Part shown: piece by piece, positions 1 through 8,715 of the stretch | How the letters are laid out: each line of letters opens with the position of its first letter | Position numbering within the stretch: the stretch's first letter is position 1 | Notes under the pieces: model-generated | Seen by the model: only the letters and a program-made list of their open reading frames with translations | Database searches by the model: none | What the model was told of the DNA's origin: nothing | Translations under genes and position numbers: made by a program | Assembly (NCBI GenBank): GCA_934746785.1 | Contig: CAKVFO010000056.1 | Span: forward strand, 1 to 19,753 | Length of the DNA: 19,753 bases | Origin: an uncultured Clostridium sp. | GTDB lineage: Bacteria > Bacillota > Clostridia > Clostridiales > Clostridiaceae | Direction: 5' to 3'

Positions 1-293
1 GCCTTAAGCTTATTTTTATCTTTGTATAAATCCTTTAAAGTCTTTCTAATACCTTTATCTATATCCTTATCCTTAAGAGCCTTCTTTATTAAGTCTGGTG
101 ATAGTGTAACTGTAATTCCTGATCTTGAGCTGATGTTAAAATCATTAGTCTTTAATGTAATTCCTTCACATTCTTCATTTAAATCCTTTATATATTTTTC
201 AATCTTTTCTTTAGTACTATAGTTGAAAGTAGTTGGTAAATTATTCTTAATTTCCACTGCATAATTAGTTCTCCCAACACTATTAATATCCAT
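1..293 (-). CDS. Hypothetical protein, N-terminal part (runs off left edge)
   Basis: An open frame of 97 complete codons starts at an ATG at 293-291 and continues past the window edge with no stop. A strong ribosome binding site (GGGAGGG, 305-299) lies 5 nt before the ATG, which decides the start. The protein begins MDINSVGRTNYAVEIKNN and has no signal peptide or membrane segment. It is lysine-rich and mostly helical in appearance, with a stretch near residues 55-70 (ISSRSGITVTLSPDLIKKAL). I do not recognise the family. The INS start with an Asn-rich leader resembles the start of the 366-residue protein at 11008-12108, but that similarity is too short to mean much. Start and coding status are well supported; function is unknown. 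Confidence 0.75.
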   Translation of the reverse strand, partial: MDINSVGRTNYAVEIKNNLPTTFNYSTKEKIEKYIKDLNEECEGITLKTNDFNISSRSGITVTLSPDLIKKALKDKDIDKGIRKTLKDLYKDKNKLK

Positions 294-315
294 ATAATCC
301 CTCCCTTTACACAAT

Positions 316-321
316 ATTATA
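316..321 (-). promoter_or_regulatory. Extended -10 promoter element for the left-edge gene
   Basis: On the minus strand TATAAT is preceded by TG one base upstream (TGATATAAT), a typical extended -10, about 20 nt before the GGGAGGG ribosome binding site of the gene starting at 293. No clear -35 is visible in the A-rich sequence upstream. Confidence 0.5.
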
Positions 322-385
322 TCACTCTTGTTTTTACTTTTTTTATTTTTTCCTGATATAGCCTATTCCTTTCATAAACTAACCT

Positions 386-1520
386 TTATTTCACTTCAAT
401 ATCAAACTTTTCTCCTGCTTCAGCAACAAAACCAACAATATCACCCTCAGATAAAGCAGCCTCTGATTTTTTTGAAACATAACTATCATTAACACATCTT
501 CCTGCCTTATTATAAAGAAGGAAAGCTGATTTATCAGATGAATTAACCTTTATAACTTTTCCTACAAGACTAGTTGGAACCTTAAACCATTTTGCATATC
601 CATCACTATCAATAGTTACTTCTTTTGTTTCTAAATTTAATTCTGGAATTCCATCTTTAGAAATTGCTGTTGATGCGCCTCCAAAATCAACATATTCAAT
701 TCCATCTTTCATATAAAAATCATAATCCATAATTTCTTTACCATCTAGCCCTGGTAATTTTGCTGTTGCTTCACAATGATTTTCATCAACTATTCTATTA
801 CCTATAACATATCCATCATCATTTTGATAAATATTACAAACTCCATTAATTGCATACATAATTGATGAATATTTGTCATTAACTAAAAGATATGATTTTC
901 CACTTCTCTTTTCCCAAGCCTTAGCTACACTTTCACTTAAACTATTCTTTTCTATCTTTTGACCAATATATTGACAAGATGCTTTTTGTCCTAATCCTCT
1001 ATATGAATCATAACTTTTTGCTTCTAAATAGGTTACTCCATTTTTCTCGTCTACAAATTTTAATCCCTTATTTCCTGTATCAGACATAAAATATCCTGAA
1101 TAAGTATGATGATAAACACTTCTTTCATTTGTTATAGGATCATAATATTCTAATTCTCCATTTGGTTTAACCTTAATATCTATTAGCTTATTTTTTAAGT
1201 TATACTTTCCTGAATATTTTATAAGATACATAGGCATACTCTGACTTTTTTCTTTATTCATTTCTAAATCTGGTAGAATATTATCTATAATCCCCTTTAC
1301 TTACCGCATACTGAAGACTTACTGCATTATAATAACTTTCCTCACCACTTACAATAAGATCAGCCCTTTCCTGAATTTTCTGTTCTAAATTTGAACTAAC
1401 ATTTTGAGCTTCTTCACTACTTATTGATGACCCTAAATTATTATCTGCAAAAACACCCGTTGACGGTAATAATGAAAATGTAATCCCCATGAGTATTAAG
1501 CTAATTATTTTCTTCTTCAT
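386..1520 (-). pseudogene. Frameshifted secreted protein, probable remnant of a serine (beta-lactamase-like) hydrolase
   Basis: The first frame starts at ATG 1520, chosen over an in-frame ATG at 1583 because GGGGG lies 7 nt upstream and a signal peptide follows directly (MKKKIISLILMGITFSLLPS, cleavage near VFA-DN). It stops at 1281 after 79 residues. The rest of the protein, 291 codons from ATG 1261 to 386, is in the next frame and has neither a ribosome binding site nor a signal peptide. The two frames join cleanly if one C is removed from the CCCC run at 1292-1295, giving ...YAVSKGIIDNILPDLEMNKE. The N-terminal piece (RADLIVSG...YYNAVSLQYAVS) resembles the start of clostridial beta-lactamase-family serine hydrolases. 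The second piece (MYLIKYSGKYNLKN onward) resembles their C-terminal beta domain. The SxxK and YxN catalytic core is absent, so a large internal deletion is likely in addition to the frameshift. Family assignment is from memory and tentative; the frameshift is seen directly. Confidence 0.65.
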
Positions 1521-1736
1521 AATAATTCCCCCTTTATATTTTTCAATTATAATAATTATAACTCTTTTTGTATATTTTTTCATTTATTTATTTTATTATA
1601 TTTATAAAATAAAATTATAAAAACAAAATAAAGGATAGAAATAATATTTTTATGCTCCAAAATCATAACCAGTTGCTAAAAAACATTACTTCTACCTCCT
1701 TAATAAAAATTTTATACTTTCCTAGACGTTAAAAAA

Positions 1737-1783
1737 ATCAGCTGCAGCACAACATTAAATTTAAATTGTGCTTAACAGCTGAT
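1737..1783 (-). terminator. Intrinsic terminator
   Basis: A long hairpin pairs ATCAGCTG with CAGCTGAT and GCACAA with TTGTGC, with a small internal bulge and an AT loop. On the minus strand it is followed by TTTTTTT. It sits 12 nt after the last stop of the pentapeptide-repeat remnant, so it probably was that gene's terminator and may still end transcripts from the hydrolase at 2119-3039. Confidence 0.8.
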
Positions 1784-1795
1784 GATTATATACTC

Positions 1796-2093
1796 TTACA
1801 GTATTCCTTCATTCCTAAAACTATTTATAGCTTTAATTATATAACTTATTGTACAAAAGTCTCTATCAATTTTCTCACTGAAGAACTCTTGAATTTTTAA
1901 CATGAATATTTAACATTGCTAATTTTATAGCATCAATTAGCTCATCACTCATTTCTATTTGAGGCATTTCTTCAAAAATTCTAACTTCATCTTTATCAAA
2001 TTCAATATTTTTAACCTGACTTAAATCTGTTCCAACAAAAATTACATTTTTAAATTCAGCACCTTTAAAATCAGCTCCATTTAAATTAACTCC
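1796..2093 (-). pseudogene. Remnant of a pentapeptide-repeat protein (C-terminal end, frameshifted)
   Basis: Reading minus from 2093, directly after an in-frame TAA, the frame gives GVNLNGADFKGAEFKNVIF followed by VGTDLSQVKNIEFDKDEV. This matches the A(D/N)(L/F)XX cadence of pentapeptide repeats and a typical post-repeat tail. That frame ends at TGA 1877-1875. Dropping one T from the TTTTT run at 1894-1898 restores an open frame reading KIQEFFSEKIDRDFCTISY and on to a TAA at 1798-1796, just before a strong terminator. There is no start codon or ribosome binding site and the 5' part is missing, probably cut away where the hydrolase gene at 2119 now ends. Family call is by repeat pattern only. 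The piece is too short and broken to be functional. Confidence 0.6.
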
Positions 2094-2118
2094 TTAAAAT
2101 ATAATATGCCCCCTTTTT

Positions 2119-3039
2119 TTATATATATTTATTTATAAAGTTTTTAACTGATTCCCAATATAGTTCAGGATTTGATTTTAGAGATTTTGCATGTTCAGCT
2201 CCTTCAAATACTACCTTTTCCTTCTCCATTGTTCCCTCATCATATAATTTGTCTAACATATCATAAGGTACAAAATCATCTTTATCCCCATGTATAAACA
2301 ACATTGGTATATTACATTTTTTAATTTGATCTATGGCTGAAGCAGCTGAAAACCAATATCCTGCACGAATTCTTCCTACTATATTAGCAAATTGCATAAC
2401 TGGTATTTCTGGCAGGTTAAATAAAGATTTTAGCTGATAGGAAAATTCCTCCCACACAGATGTATATCCACAATCCTCAATTATACACTTTACATTAGCT
2501 GGAAGCTGTTCTCCTGATGTCATCATAACTGTTGATGCTCCCATTGATACTCCATGAAGTATAATTTCTGCATCACTATGGTCTTCTAATATAAAATTAA
2601 TCCACTTAAGTATATCAAGCCTATCATGCCATCCCATACCAATATAATTACCTTCACTTTCTCCATGTCCTCTTAAATCAGGTACAAGAACATTATATCC
2701 CATATCATAAAATCCCTTTGCATAATGTTCCATGTCACTTCCTTTACCATTATATCCATGAACAGAAATAACCCATACATTAGATTTGCTAGGATTACTT
2801 ACTTCATAACCATGCAACTTTAACTTTCCATTCACAATAAACTTGTCCACATAATTACTTTCATTTAAAATCCAATTATCTTCTTCCACTTCAATTTCGT
2901 CATCATTACCAAATATCTGGGCTTTTGATGTACTGTTATTTAAGGCTAAATTATAAAAATAATTGCCTATACCCCCTGTCATAATAATTATAAGAACTAA
3001 TATAATTCCAAATATTATTGATACTCTTTTCTTATTCAT
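2119..3039 (-). CDS. Membrane-anchored alpha/beta hydrolase (copy 1)
   Basis: This is a 306-residue alpha/beta-fold hydrolase of the kind often annotated BAAT/YqkD-like. I take ATG 3039 as the start; the preceding TTG at 3042 is also in frame, and AGGAG lies 12-14 nt upstream, rather far. Residues about 5-28 form one hydrophobic segment (IIFGIILVLIIIMTGGIG), an uncleaved anchor that would place the enzyme outside the membrane. The core shows HGYNGKG (oxyanion region), RGHGESEG, the nucleophile elbow GVSMG (Ser about 165), GDKDDFVP (acid Asp) and EGAEHA (His about 283), so the catalytic set is complete. Substrate is unknown; the fold includes esterases, acyltransferases and peptidases. A close paralogue without the anchor lies at 10081-10917. 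No terminator follows directly, so transcripts may run into the remnant and terminator at 1737-2093. Confidence 0.88.
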   Translation of the reverse strand: MNKKRVSIIFGIILVLIIIMTGGIGNYFYNLALNNSTSKAQIFGNDDEIEVEEDNWILNESNYVDKFIVNGKLKLHGYEVSNPSKSNVWVISVHGYNGKGSDMEHYAKGFYDMGYNVLVPDLRGHGESEGNYIGMGWHDRLDILKWINFILEDHSDAEIILHGVSMGASTVMMTSGEQLPANVKCIIEDCGYTSVWEEFSYQLKSLFNLPEIPVMQFANIVGRIRAGYWFSAASAIDQIKKCNIPMLFIHGDKDDFVPYDMLDKLYDEGTMEKEKVVFEGAEHAKSLKSNPELYWESVKNFINKYI

Positions 3040-3118
3040 CAAATCAATATCTTCTCCTATCTATAATTTTATATACACTATTGATTATTTTACCTATTTT
3101 TCAGAGATTGTCAATCAA

Positions 3119-3173
3119 AGTACAAAGGGCTGACGCCATGCTTTTTAGAATTTTCGGTTCTTTTGCGGCCTAC
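3119..3173. other. Compositionally distinct intergenic islet
   Basis: Within an AT-rich gap upstream of copy 1 of the hydrolase there is a short stretch with far more G and C, including GGGCTGACGCC and TTTTGCGGCC. Both strands have a short open frame here, but neither has a ribosome binding site. It could be a fragment of a mobile element or a dispersed repeat. I cannot identify it. Confidence 0.25.
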
Positions 3174-3277
3174 AATTATTTTTTAACGTATTGAACAACT
3201 TACATATCAGAAAGCCAGTTATAATTAGTACTCGCTCTCAAAGAAAGTTTTTAATTTTCTATACGTTTAAAAAGCAA

Positions 3278-3312
3278 GATGGATATCCAAAATTAAATTT
3301 AGGATATCCATC
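3278..3312 (-). terminator. Intrinsic terminator of the YG-repeat gene
   Basis: An 11-bp perfect stem GATGGATATCC/GGATATCCATC with an AT loop lies 15 nt after the stop of the giant gene. On the minus strand it is followed by TTGCTTTTT. Confidence 0.88.
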
Positions 3313-3327
3313 TTTTATTATCTCTTC

Positions 3328-6300
3328 TTAATTTACTTTTGCAATTCCATCAGAATTAATATTATATCTTATAATTTTATTTCCTACTCTCCTAGTTAAA
3401 CTTGTATCTTTAGCTACATAGCCTTCAGCATAGAAATAATATAAATTCTCACCTACTGTATTCCATCCTGATAGGCTTGATCCATCTTCATCAAAATAAT
3501 ATTTTTTTCCTTCGTATTCCTTCCAGCCCTTTACCATAGCTCCATCTTCTTTAAAAAAATAATTTTTACCTTCTATATTAGCAATTCCAGTTTCCATTTT
3601 CCCTAATGCTTGACTTTCTGTTGAAAAATAATAAGTTTTACCATCTATTTCTTTAAGACCTACAGCCAAAGCTCCAGTTGAATCAAAGTAATATTTTTTA
3701 TCATCTATTTCTTTAAAACCAATCTGAATTTCTCCTTCATTGTTAAAAAAATAAGTATTGCCATCTATCTTTTGCCATCCTGTCTGCATAACACCATTTT
3801 CATCAAAATAATAAGTTTTATTGTTGATAGTTATAAAACCAAATTGTTCTACACCATTTTCACCAAAATAATAAGTTTTATTATCAATAGTTGCTAATCC
3901 ACTCTGCATTTTACCATCTAATGAAAAATAGTATTTTTCTTCAAATAATGTCATCCAACCTACTTGAGCAAATCCTTTTGAAGTAAAAAAATACTTATCT
4001 TTTCCTATTGCCTGCCATCCTAACATTCTTACTCCATCTTTATTAAAGTAATAAATTTTTCCTTCTATAATCTTAAGTCCTGTATTAACAGCTCCATCTG
4101 TTCCTAAATAATATACGTGACTTCCAATTGTCTGCCATCCTGTAAGCATTAAACCTGTTATATCAAAATAATAGTTCTTATTTTCTAAAGTAATAAATCC
4201 TGAAATAGCAGTACCATCTTTACCTAAATAATAAGTTTTTCCATCTATAACTTGCTTTCCTATAAGCATTTTTCCTAATGAATCAAAATAATAATATTTA
4301 TTTTCTATTAAAGTACTTCCTGTAGCAAGTTTACCCTCTTCTGAAAAATAATATTTATTGTTATCTTTATCCATCCAGCCTATTTGTGCACTTCCATCTT
4401 CATTCAAGTAATATTTTTCATTATTATAAACATTCCATCCCTTTAGGCCTATTCCCTTTTCATTAAATATATAATACTTTCCATTAATTAATTTTTTGCC
4501 TATCTGCATAAATCCATTTTCATCAAAGTAATATTGTTCTCCGTCTATATCCTTGAAACCAAATTGCATCTTTCCATTTTCATCAAAGTAATTAACTTTT
4601 CCATTAAAATTCTTAAATCCAACTTCCATTAATCCATCGTCATTGAAGAAATATGTTGAACCAGCTATTTTTACTTTTCCTTTTACTAGAACTCCTGTTT
4701 TATCGAAGTAATATTTATTTTTCTCACCCAAAGTTAACCAGCCTATATTAAGAGTACCATCTAAACCAGCATAGTACTTCTTATTATTAGCACTTATCCA
4801 TCCTTTAAGAAGCTTTCCTTGTGCATCGAAGTAATAGTATTTTCCATTTATACTATTTATGCCTGTCAAAGCTGAACCATCTTTTTTATTTGAGTTAAAG
4901 TAATATCTTGATCCATTTATTATCTTCCATCCTGACTGTTTAATACCATCATTATCTAAATAGTAGTACTTATTATTAACCTTTAAAAGTCCTGTATGCA
5001 TAACACCATTTCCTTCAAAATAATAAGTTAATCCATCTATTTCCTGCCATCCTTTTTGCATTATACCATCTTCATTAAAGAAATATACCTGGTCATCAAT
5101 TACTTGCCAATTAGTTTGCATTTTACCTTCTGAATCAAAGTAATATGTGGATTTGTTTATAACATTAAATCCTTTCTGCATTATACCTTTTTCGTTGAAG
5201 TAGTAAGTATTACCATCTACTACTACGAATCCAGTCTGCATTTTACCACTTTCATCAAAATAATATGTGTTTTCATCTATTAAAGTAAAGCCTGTCTGCA
5301 TTTCTCCATTTTCATTAAAGTAATAAATTGCATCATTAATTGTCTGCCAGAACTTTTGCATTTCTCCATCTTCATTAAAGTAATATACCTTACCCTCTAC
5401 ATCAATAAATCCCTTTTGCATTATTCCCTTTTCATTGAAATAATATGTCTTATCATTTATTAATGCAAATCCGACTTTCATTACTCCTTCTTCATCAAAA
5501 TAATAAGTTTCTTCATCTATTATCTGCCATCCTCTTTGCATTTCTCCATTTTCATTAAAGTAATATGTTTTACCTTCTATTACTCTAAATCCTGTCTGCA
5601 ACTTACCATCTTCACCAAAGTAATATTTTTCTCCGTCTATTTTTTGCCAATATCTTTGTAATATACCATTAACATTAAAGTAATATTTCTCTCCATCTAT
5701 CTCTTGCCAATATCTTTGCATCTTACCATCTTCATTAAAGTAATAAGTATTTTCATCTATTACTTGCCAGAACTTTTGCATAATACCATCTTTATTAAAG
5801 TAATACATATCTCCATCTATCTTTTGCCAGTCCCTTAACATTACACCATTATCTGCGAAATAATATTTATTTCCTTCCAATTCAAGCCAAGCAATTTGTG
5901 CCATTCCATCTTCATGGAAATAATAACGATGTCCTTGTACATCATTCCATCCAGTTAATATATGTCCATTAGAATTAAATCCATAGTACTTTCCGTTAAT
6001 AATTGAAATAATAACTGCCATCTTACCATTTGAAGGATAGAAATAATACTTTTCTCCATCTATTTCCTGCCATCCTATTCTTCTCTTACCATCTGCACCT
6101 AAATAATATTTACTACTTCCACTGCCAAGCCAGAAAGTATGTTTTCTACCATTTCCATCAAAGTAATAATAATCTGATCCTATTCTAACCCATTCTACTC
6201 TCATAGTATCATTTTCTGAGAAATAATAATCATAATCACCAATGGTTGTTAATCCCCTTGCTGCTACTCCTGATTCGGTAAAATAATAAGTTTCACCATC

Positions 6301-8451
6301 TACCATTCTCCAGCCATAATACATACTTCCATCTGGATTAAAATAATAATGATGTCCATCTATAAATTGAAGATGTTCTTTCATTACTCCATCTTCATCA
6401 AAATAGTAAGTCTTATTATCTATGACTTGGAATCCTACCTTTGCTGTACCATCTTTAGAATCAAAATAATACTTTTCATTATCAATAGTTACCCATCCTG
6501 ATGATAAAGCACCATTTATAGCAAAGTAACATCTCTTACCATCTATTACTTTCCATCCTATAGTCGCTTGTCCTATTTCGTTAAAATAGTACTTTTTATT
6601 TTCTATAGTCTGCCATCCTATTAACATACCTTCTTCTTCGTCAAAGCAATAAATTTTTCCATCAATAGATTTAATACCTATAACATTTATTCCGTTTTCA
6701 TCAAAATAATATTTCTTATTATCAATAGTCTGCCATCCTGTTAAATCTACACCATATGAATTAAAATAATACTTTTTATTATTTATAACCTGCCACTCTT
6801 TTACTGCCTTTCCTTCTTCATTAAAATAATACTTTTTATCACTTGTTTCATACCAAGCTTCTATTAATGTTTCACCATTTTCATTAAAGTAATATATATC
6901 TCCATCTATTTCTCTAAGCCCTTCAGCACGTTTTCCATCTTCATCAAAATAATAGTTCTTATCTTCAATAGTCTGCCATCCTGTTAATGCTTCACCTTCA
7001 GAATCAAAGTAATATATATTATCTTCAACGCTTTTCCATCCTCTTATAACAGAACCATCCTCATCAAAATAATAAATTTTGTCATCTATATTGTTTAATC
7101 CATTTAAAAGTATGCCATCTTCATTGAAATAATATTTTTTACCTTTTACAGTCTGCCATCCAAAAACTTCTGCTCCACTTTCATCAAAGCAATATGTTTT
7201 ATCATCTATTACATTTATTCCTGTTAAGAATAAACCTTCTTCATTGAAATAATATTTTTTCTCTTCTATTTCAGTCCAGCCTACAGCTAATTCACCATTT
7301 TCATTGAAGTAATATTTTTTACCATTAATATTATTCCATCCAGTAAGTAATGAGCCATCTTCTTTAAAATAATATTTCTTATTATCTATTACTTGCCATC
7401 CTACTGCTACACCATTTTCTCCAAAATAGTACTGTTTATCATCAACAGTTTTCCAGCCTGTTATAGCTGCTCCATCTTCTCCAAAATAATACTTAGAGTC
7501 AGCTATTTCTTTCCATCCCTTTACAGTTTGCCCCTTTTCATCAAAGTAATATTTCTTTCCATCTATAACTTTAATACTAGATAATACTAATTTATTTTCT
7601 GAGAAATAATAATTTTCATCTTCTATAGTCTGCCATCCATCTACTGCAGATCCATCTTCTCCAAAGTAGTATCTTGAATTATCTATATCCATCCATGTAT
7701 CTTTAATTAATCCTGTACTATCAAAATAATATTTTTTATCATCTATAACTTTTAAACCTTTTACACTACATCCAGACTTGTCAAAATAATACTTTTCATC
7801 CTCTATTGTTGCCCATCCTATAACTGCTGCTCCATCTTCTTCTCCAAAGTAGTAATCTTTATCATAAATAGTCTGCCATTCTGTTAATTGAACACCACCT
7901 TCATCAAAACAATATAATTTATTATTTATAGTAACTAATCCAGTAACTGCCTTGTAATCATCACCAAAATAATACTTTTGCCCATCTACTGTTGTCCAAC
8001 CTTTTATTGCTGCTCCATCTTCTCCAAAATAATATTGACTTCCGCTAATATCTATTAAACCAGTTGAATAACATCCATTATTTCCAAAATAGTAAAACTT
8101 ATTATAAATATTTTGTAAACCTGAAGCACGAACTCCATCTTCATTAAAATAATATTTTTTATTATTTATCGTTTGCCATCCAACTACCGCTGCTCCGTCT
8201 TCCCCAAAGTAATATTTATTTTTATTTATGGTTTTCCATCCAATACTTTTAGTACCATTTGAGTTGTAGTAGTAAGTTTTTCCATCCTCTACTACTAACC
8301 CTTTCTTAGATTTATTTGATGTACTATTAACATCCTGCTTTTCTTGAATTTGAATATTTACATTATCATTATCATATGCTTTAACTGGCTCCCCATAAGA
8401 TACTGCTGCGGCAGCACTTAAAATTAACGAACAAATTAACTTTCTATTCAC
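3328..8451 (-). CDS. Giant secreted YG-repeat (cell-wall/glucan-binding type) protein, no catalytic domain
   Basis: A 1707-residue protein with start GTG 8451, supported by GGTGGG 6 nt upstream. Residues 1-26 are a signal peptide (MNRKLICSLILSAAAAVSYG, cleavage near VKA-YD), then a polar linker to about residue 50. From residue 51 to about 1682 the chain is about 81 tandem units of 20-21 residues with consensus GWQxIDGKxYYFDEDGxMxT, ending in a degenerate cap. These are CW_binding_1/choline-binding type repeats, as in pneumococcal choline-binding proteins, glucan-binding domains and the receptor-binding CROP ends of clostridial glucosylating toxins. No enzymatic domain, sortase motif or SLH domain is seen, so binding to wall or carbohydrate is the only activity I can infer. 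Units 42-55 mostly end in MQ(K/R/T) and look more alike than the rest, which suggests recent local expansion. The gene has its own terminator and is divergent from the broken peptidase-like gene at 8716. The ligand cannot be told from sequence by eye. Confidence 0.92.
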   Translation of the reverse strand: MNRKLICSLILSAAAAVSYGEPVKAYDNDNVNIQIQEKQDVNSTSNKSKKGLVVEDGKTYYYNSNGTKSIGWKTINKNKYYFGEDGAAVVGWQTINNKKYYFNEDGVRASGLQNIYNKFYYFGNNGCYSTGLIDISGSQYYFGEDGAAIKGWTTVDGQKYYFGDDYKAVTGLVTINNKLYCFDEGGVQLTEWQTIYDKDYYFGEEDGAAVIGWATIEDEKYYFDKSGCSVKGLKVIDDKKYYFDSTGLIKDTWMDIDNSRYYFGEDGSAVDGWQTIEDENYYFSENKLVLSSIKVIDGKKYYFDEKGQTVKGWKEIADSKYYFGEDGAAITGWKTVDDKQYYFGENGVAVGWQVIDNKKYYFKEDGSLLTGWNNINGKKYYFNENGELAVGWTEIEEKKYYFNEEGLFLTGINVIDDKTYCFDESGAEVFGWQTVKGKKYYFNEDGILLNGLNNIDDKIYYFDEDGSVIRGWKSVEDNIYYFDSEGEALTGWQTIEDKNYYFDEDGKRAEGLREIDGDIYYFNENGETLIEAWYETSDKKYYFNEEGKAVKEWQVINNKKYYFNSYGVDLTGWQTIDNKKYYFDENGINVIGIKSIDGKIYCFDEEEGMLIGWQTIENKKYYFNEIGQATIGWKVIDGKRCYFAINGALSSGWVTIDNEKYYFDSKDGTAKVGFQVIDNKTYYFDEDGVMKEHLQFIDGHHYYFNPDGSMYYGWRMVDGETYYFTESGVAARGLTTIGDYDYYFSENDTMRVEWVRIGSDYYYFDGNGRKHTFWLGSGSSKYYLGADGKRRIGWQEIDGEKYYFYPSNGKMAVIISIINGKYYGFNSNGHILTGWNDVQGHRYYFHEDGMAQIAWLELEGNKYYFADNGVMLRDWQKIDGDMYYFNKDGIMQKFWQVIDENTYYFNEDGKMQRYWQEIDGEKYYFNVNGILQRYWQKIDGEKYYFGEDGKLQTGFRVIEGKTYYFNENGEMQRGWQIIDEETYYFDEEGVMKVGFALINDKTYYFNEKGIMQKGFIDVEGKVYYFNEDGEMQKFWQTINDAIYYFNENGEMQTGFTLIDENTYYFDESGKMQTGFVVVDGNTYYFNEKGIMQKGFNVINKSTYYFDSEGKMQTNWQVIDDQVYFFNEDGIMQKGWQEIDGLTYYFEGNGVMHTGLLKVNNKYYYLDNDGIKQSGWKIINGSRYYFNSNKKDGSALTGINSINGKYYYFDAQGKLLKGWISANNKKYYAGLDGTLNIGWLTLGEKNKYYFDKTGVLVKGKVKIAGSTYFFNDDGLMEVGFKNFNGKVNYFDENGKMQFGFKDIDGEQYYFDENGFMQIGKKLINGKYYIFNEKGIGLKGWNVYNNEKYYLNEDGSAQIGWMDKDNNKYYFSEEGKLATGSTLIENKYYYFDSLGKMLIGKQVIDGKTYYLGKDGTAISGFITLENKNYYFDITGLMLTGWQTIGSHVYYLGTDGAVNTGLKIIEGKIYYFNKDGVRMLGWQAIGKDKYFFTSKGFAQVGWMTLFEEKYYFSLDGKMQSGLATIDNKTYYFGENGVEQFGFITINNKTYYFDENGVMQTGWQKIDGNTYFFNNEGEIQIGFKEIDDKKYYFDSTGALAVGLKEIDGKTYYFSTESQALGKMETGIANIEGKNYFFKEDGAMVKGWKEYEGKKYYFDEDGSSLSGWNTVGENLYYFYAEGYVAKDTSLTRRVGNKIIRYNINSDGIAKVN
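3406..8301 (-). repeat. Tandem array of about 81 coding repeats, about 60-63 bp each
   Basis: The DNA repeats with a 60-63 bp period throughout. Its most constant part on the plus strand is the reverse complement of the YYF(D/N)E codons (tcaaaataata and variants) followed by about 30 bp of more variable sequence. Most units are 20 codons, and longer ones (21-24 codons) occur at several points. One unit near residue 350 is 19 codons. Every length change is a multiple of three, so the frame is intact over the whole array. Confidence 0.9.
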
Positions 8452-8482
8452 TTATATCCCACCTTTTTTACTTTTTTAAATT

Positions 8483-8488
8483 ATTATA
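8483..8488 (-). promoter_or_regulatory. Extended -10 promoter element for the YG-repeat gene
   Basis: The minus strand reads TATGGTATAAT, an extended -10 (TGG-TATAAT), about 25 nt upstream of the GGTGGG ribosome binding site. It overlaps an inverted pair ATACC...GGTAT (8487-8512) that could be an operator. No convincing -35 is seen, as expected for an extended -10 promoter. Confidence 0.5.
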
Positions 8489-8572
8489 CCATAATAAGTA
8501 TATTTTTTGGTATATTTTTAACTTTCTTCAAAAGTTTGTATAAAGTTATGTTTTTATTATATATTTCCTAAC

Positions 8573-8606
8573 CTGACAATAACCTGACAAACTTATATTA
8601 TCTGAT
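8573..8606 (+). promoter_or_regulatory. 11-bp-period direct repeat (OmpR/PhoB-like box), upstream of the broken peptidase gene
   Basis: TAACCTGACAA is repeated perfectly head to tail at 8569-8579 and 8580-8590, putting TGACA at 8574 and again 11 bp later at 8585. An 11-bp direct repeat is the usual binding site of OmpR/PhoB-family response regulators. Ten bp after the second half is TCTGAT, only a weak -10. The site lies in the divergent region and could serve either the plus-strand pseudogene or the minus-strand YG gene. Compare the three better sites at 13188, 16276 and 19659. Confidence 0.4.
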
Positions 8607-8715
8607 CTGCTATTGGATTAGTTTTACTATATTTATCTTTTATTTCATTTAAATATTGTATGTTATGTAATTATATTGCGTATTTTACAATTAAAATAAA
8701 GAGGGGAATATTAAA

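Noticed and set aside
22..222. Plus-strand open frame of 66 codons
   Set aside because: It lies antisense within the well-supported minus-strand gene starting at 293 and has no ribosome binding site; treated as a shadow.
1521..1583. Longer N-terminus for the frameshifted secreted gene
   Set aside because: The upstream ATG gives an Ile-rich leader encoded by promoter-like AT sequence; the ATG at 1520 has the ribosome binding site and starts the signal peptide.
7393..7584. Plus-strand open frame of 63 codons
   Set aside because: It is antisense inside the YG-repeat gene and arises from the repetitive codon pattern.
3406..8301. Tandem repeats as a CRISPR array
   Set aside because: The 60-bp periodic units form one intact reading frame with a YG-repeat consensus and have no constant repeat with unrelated spacers.
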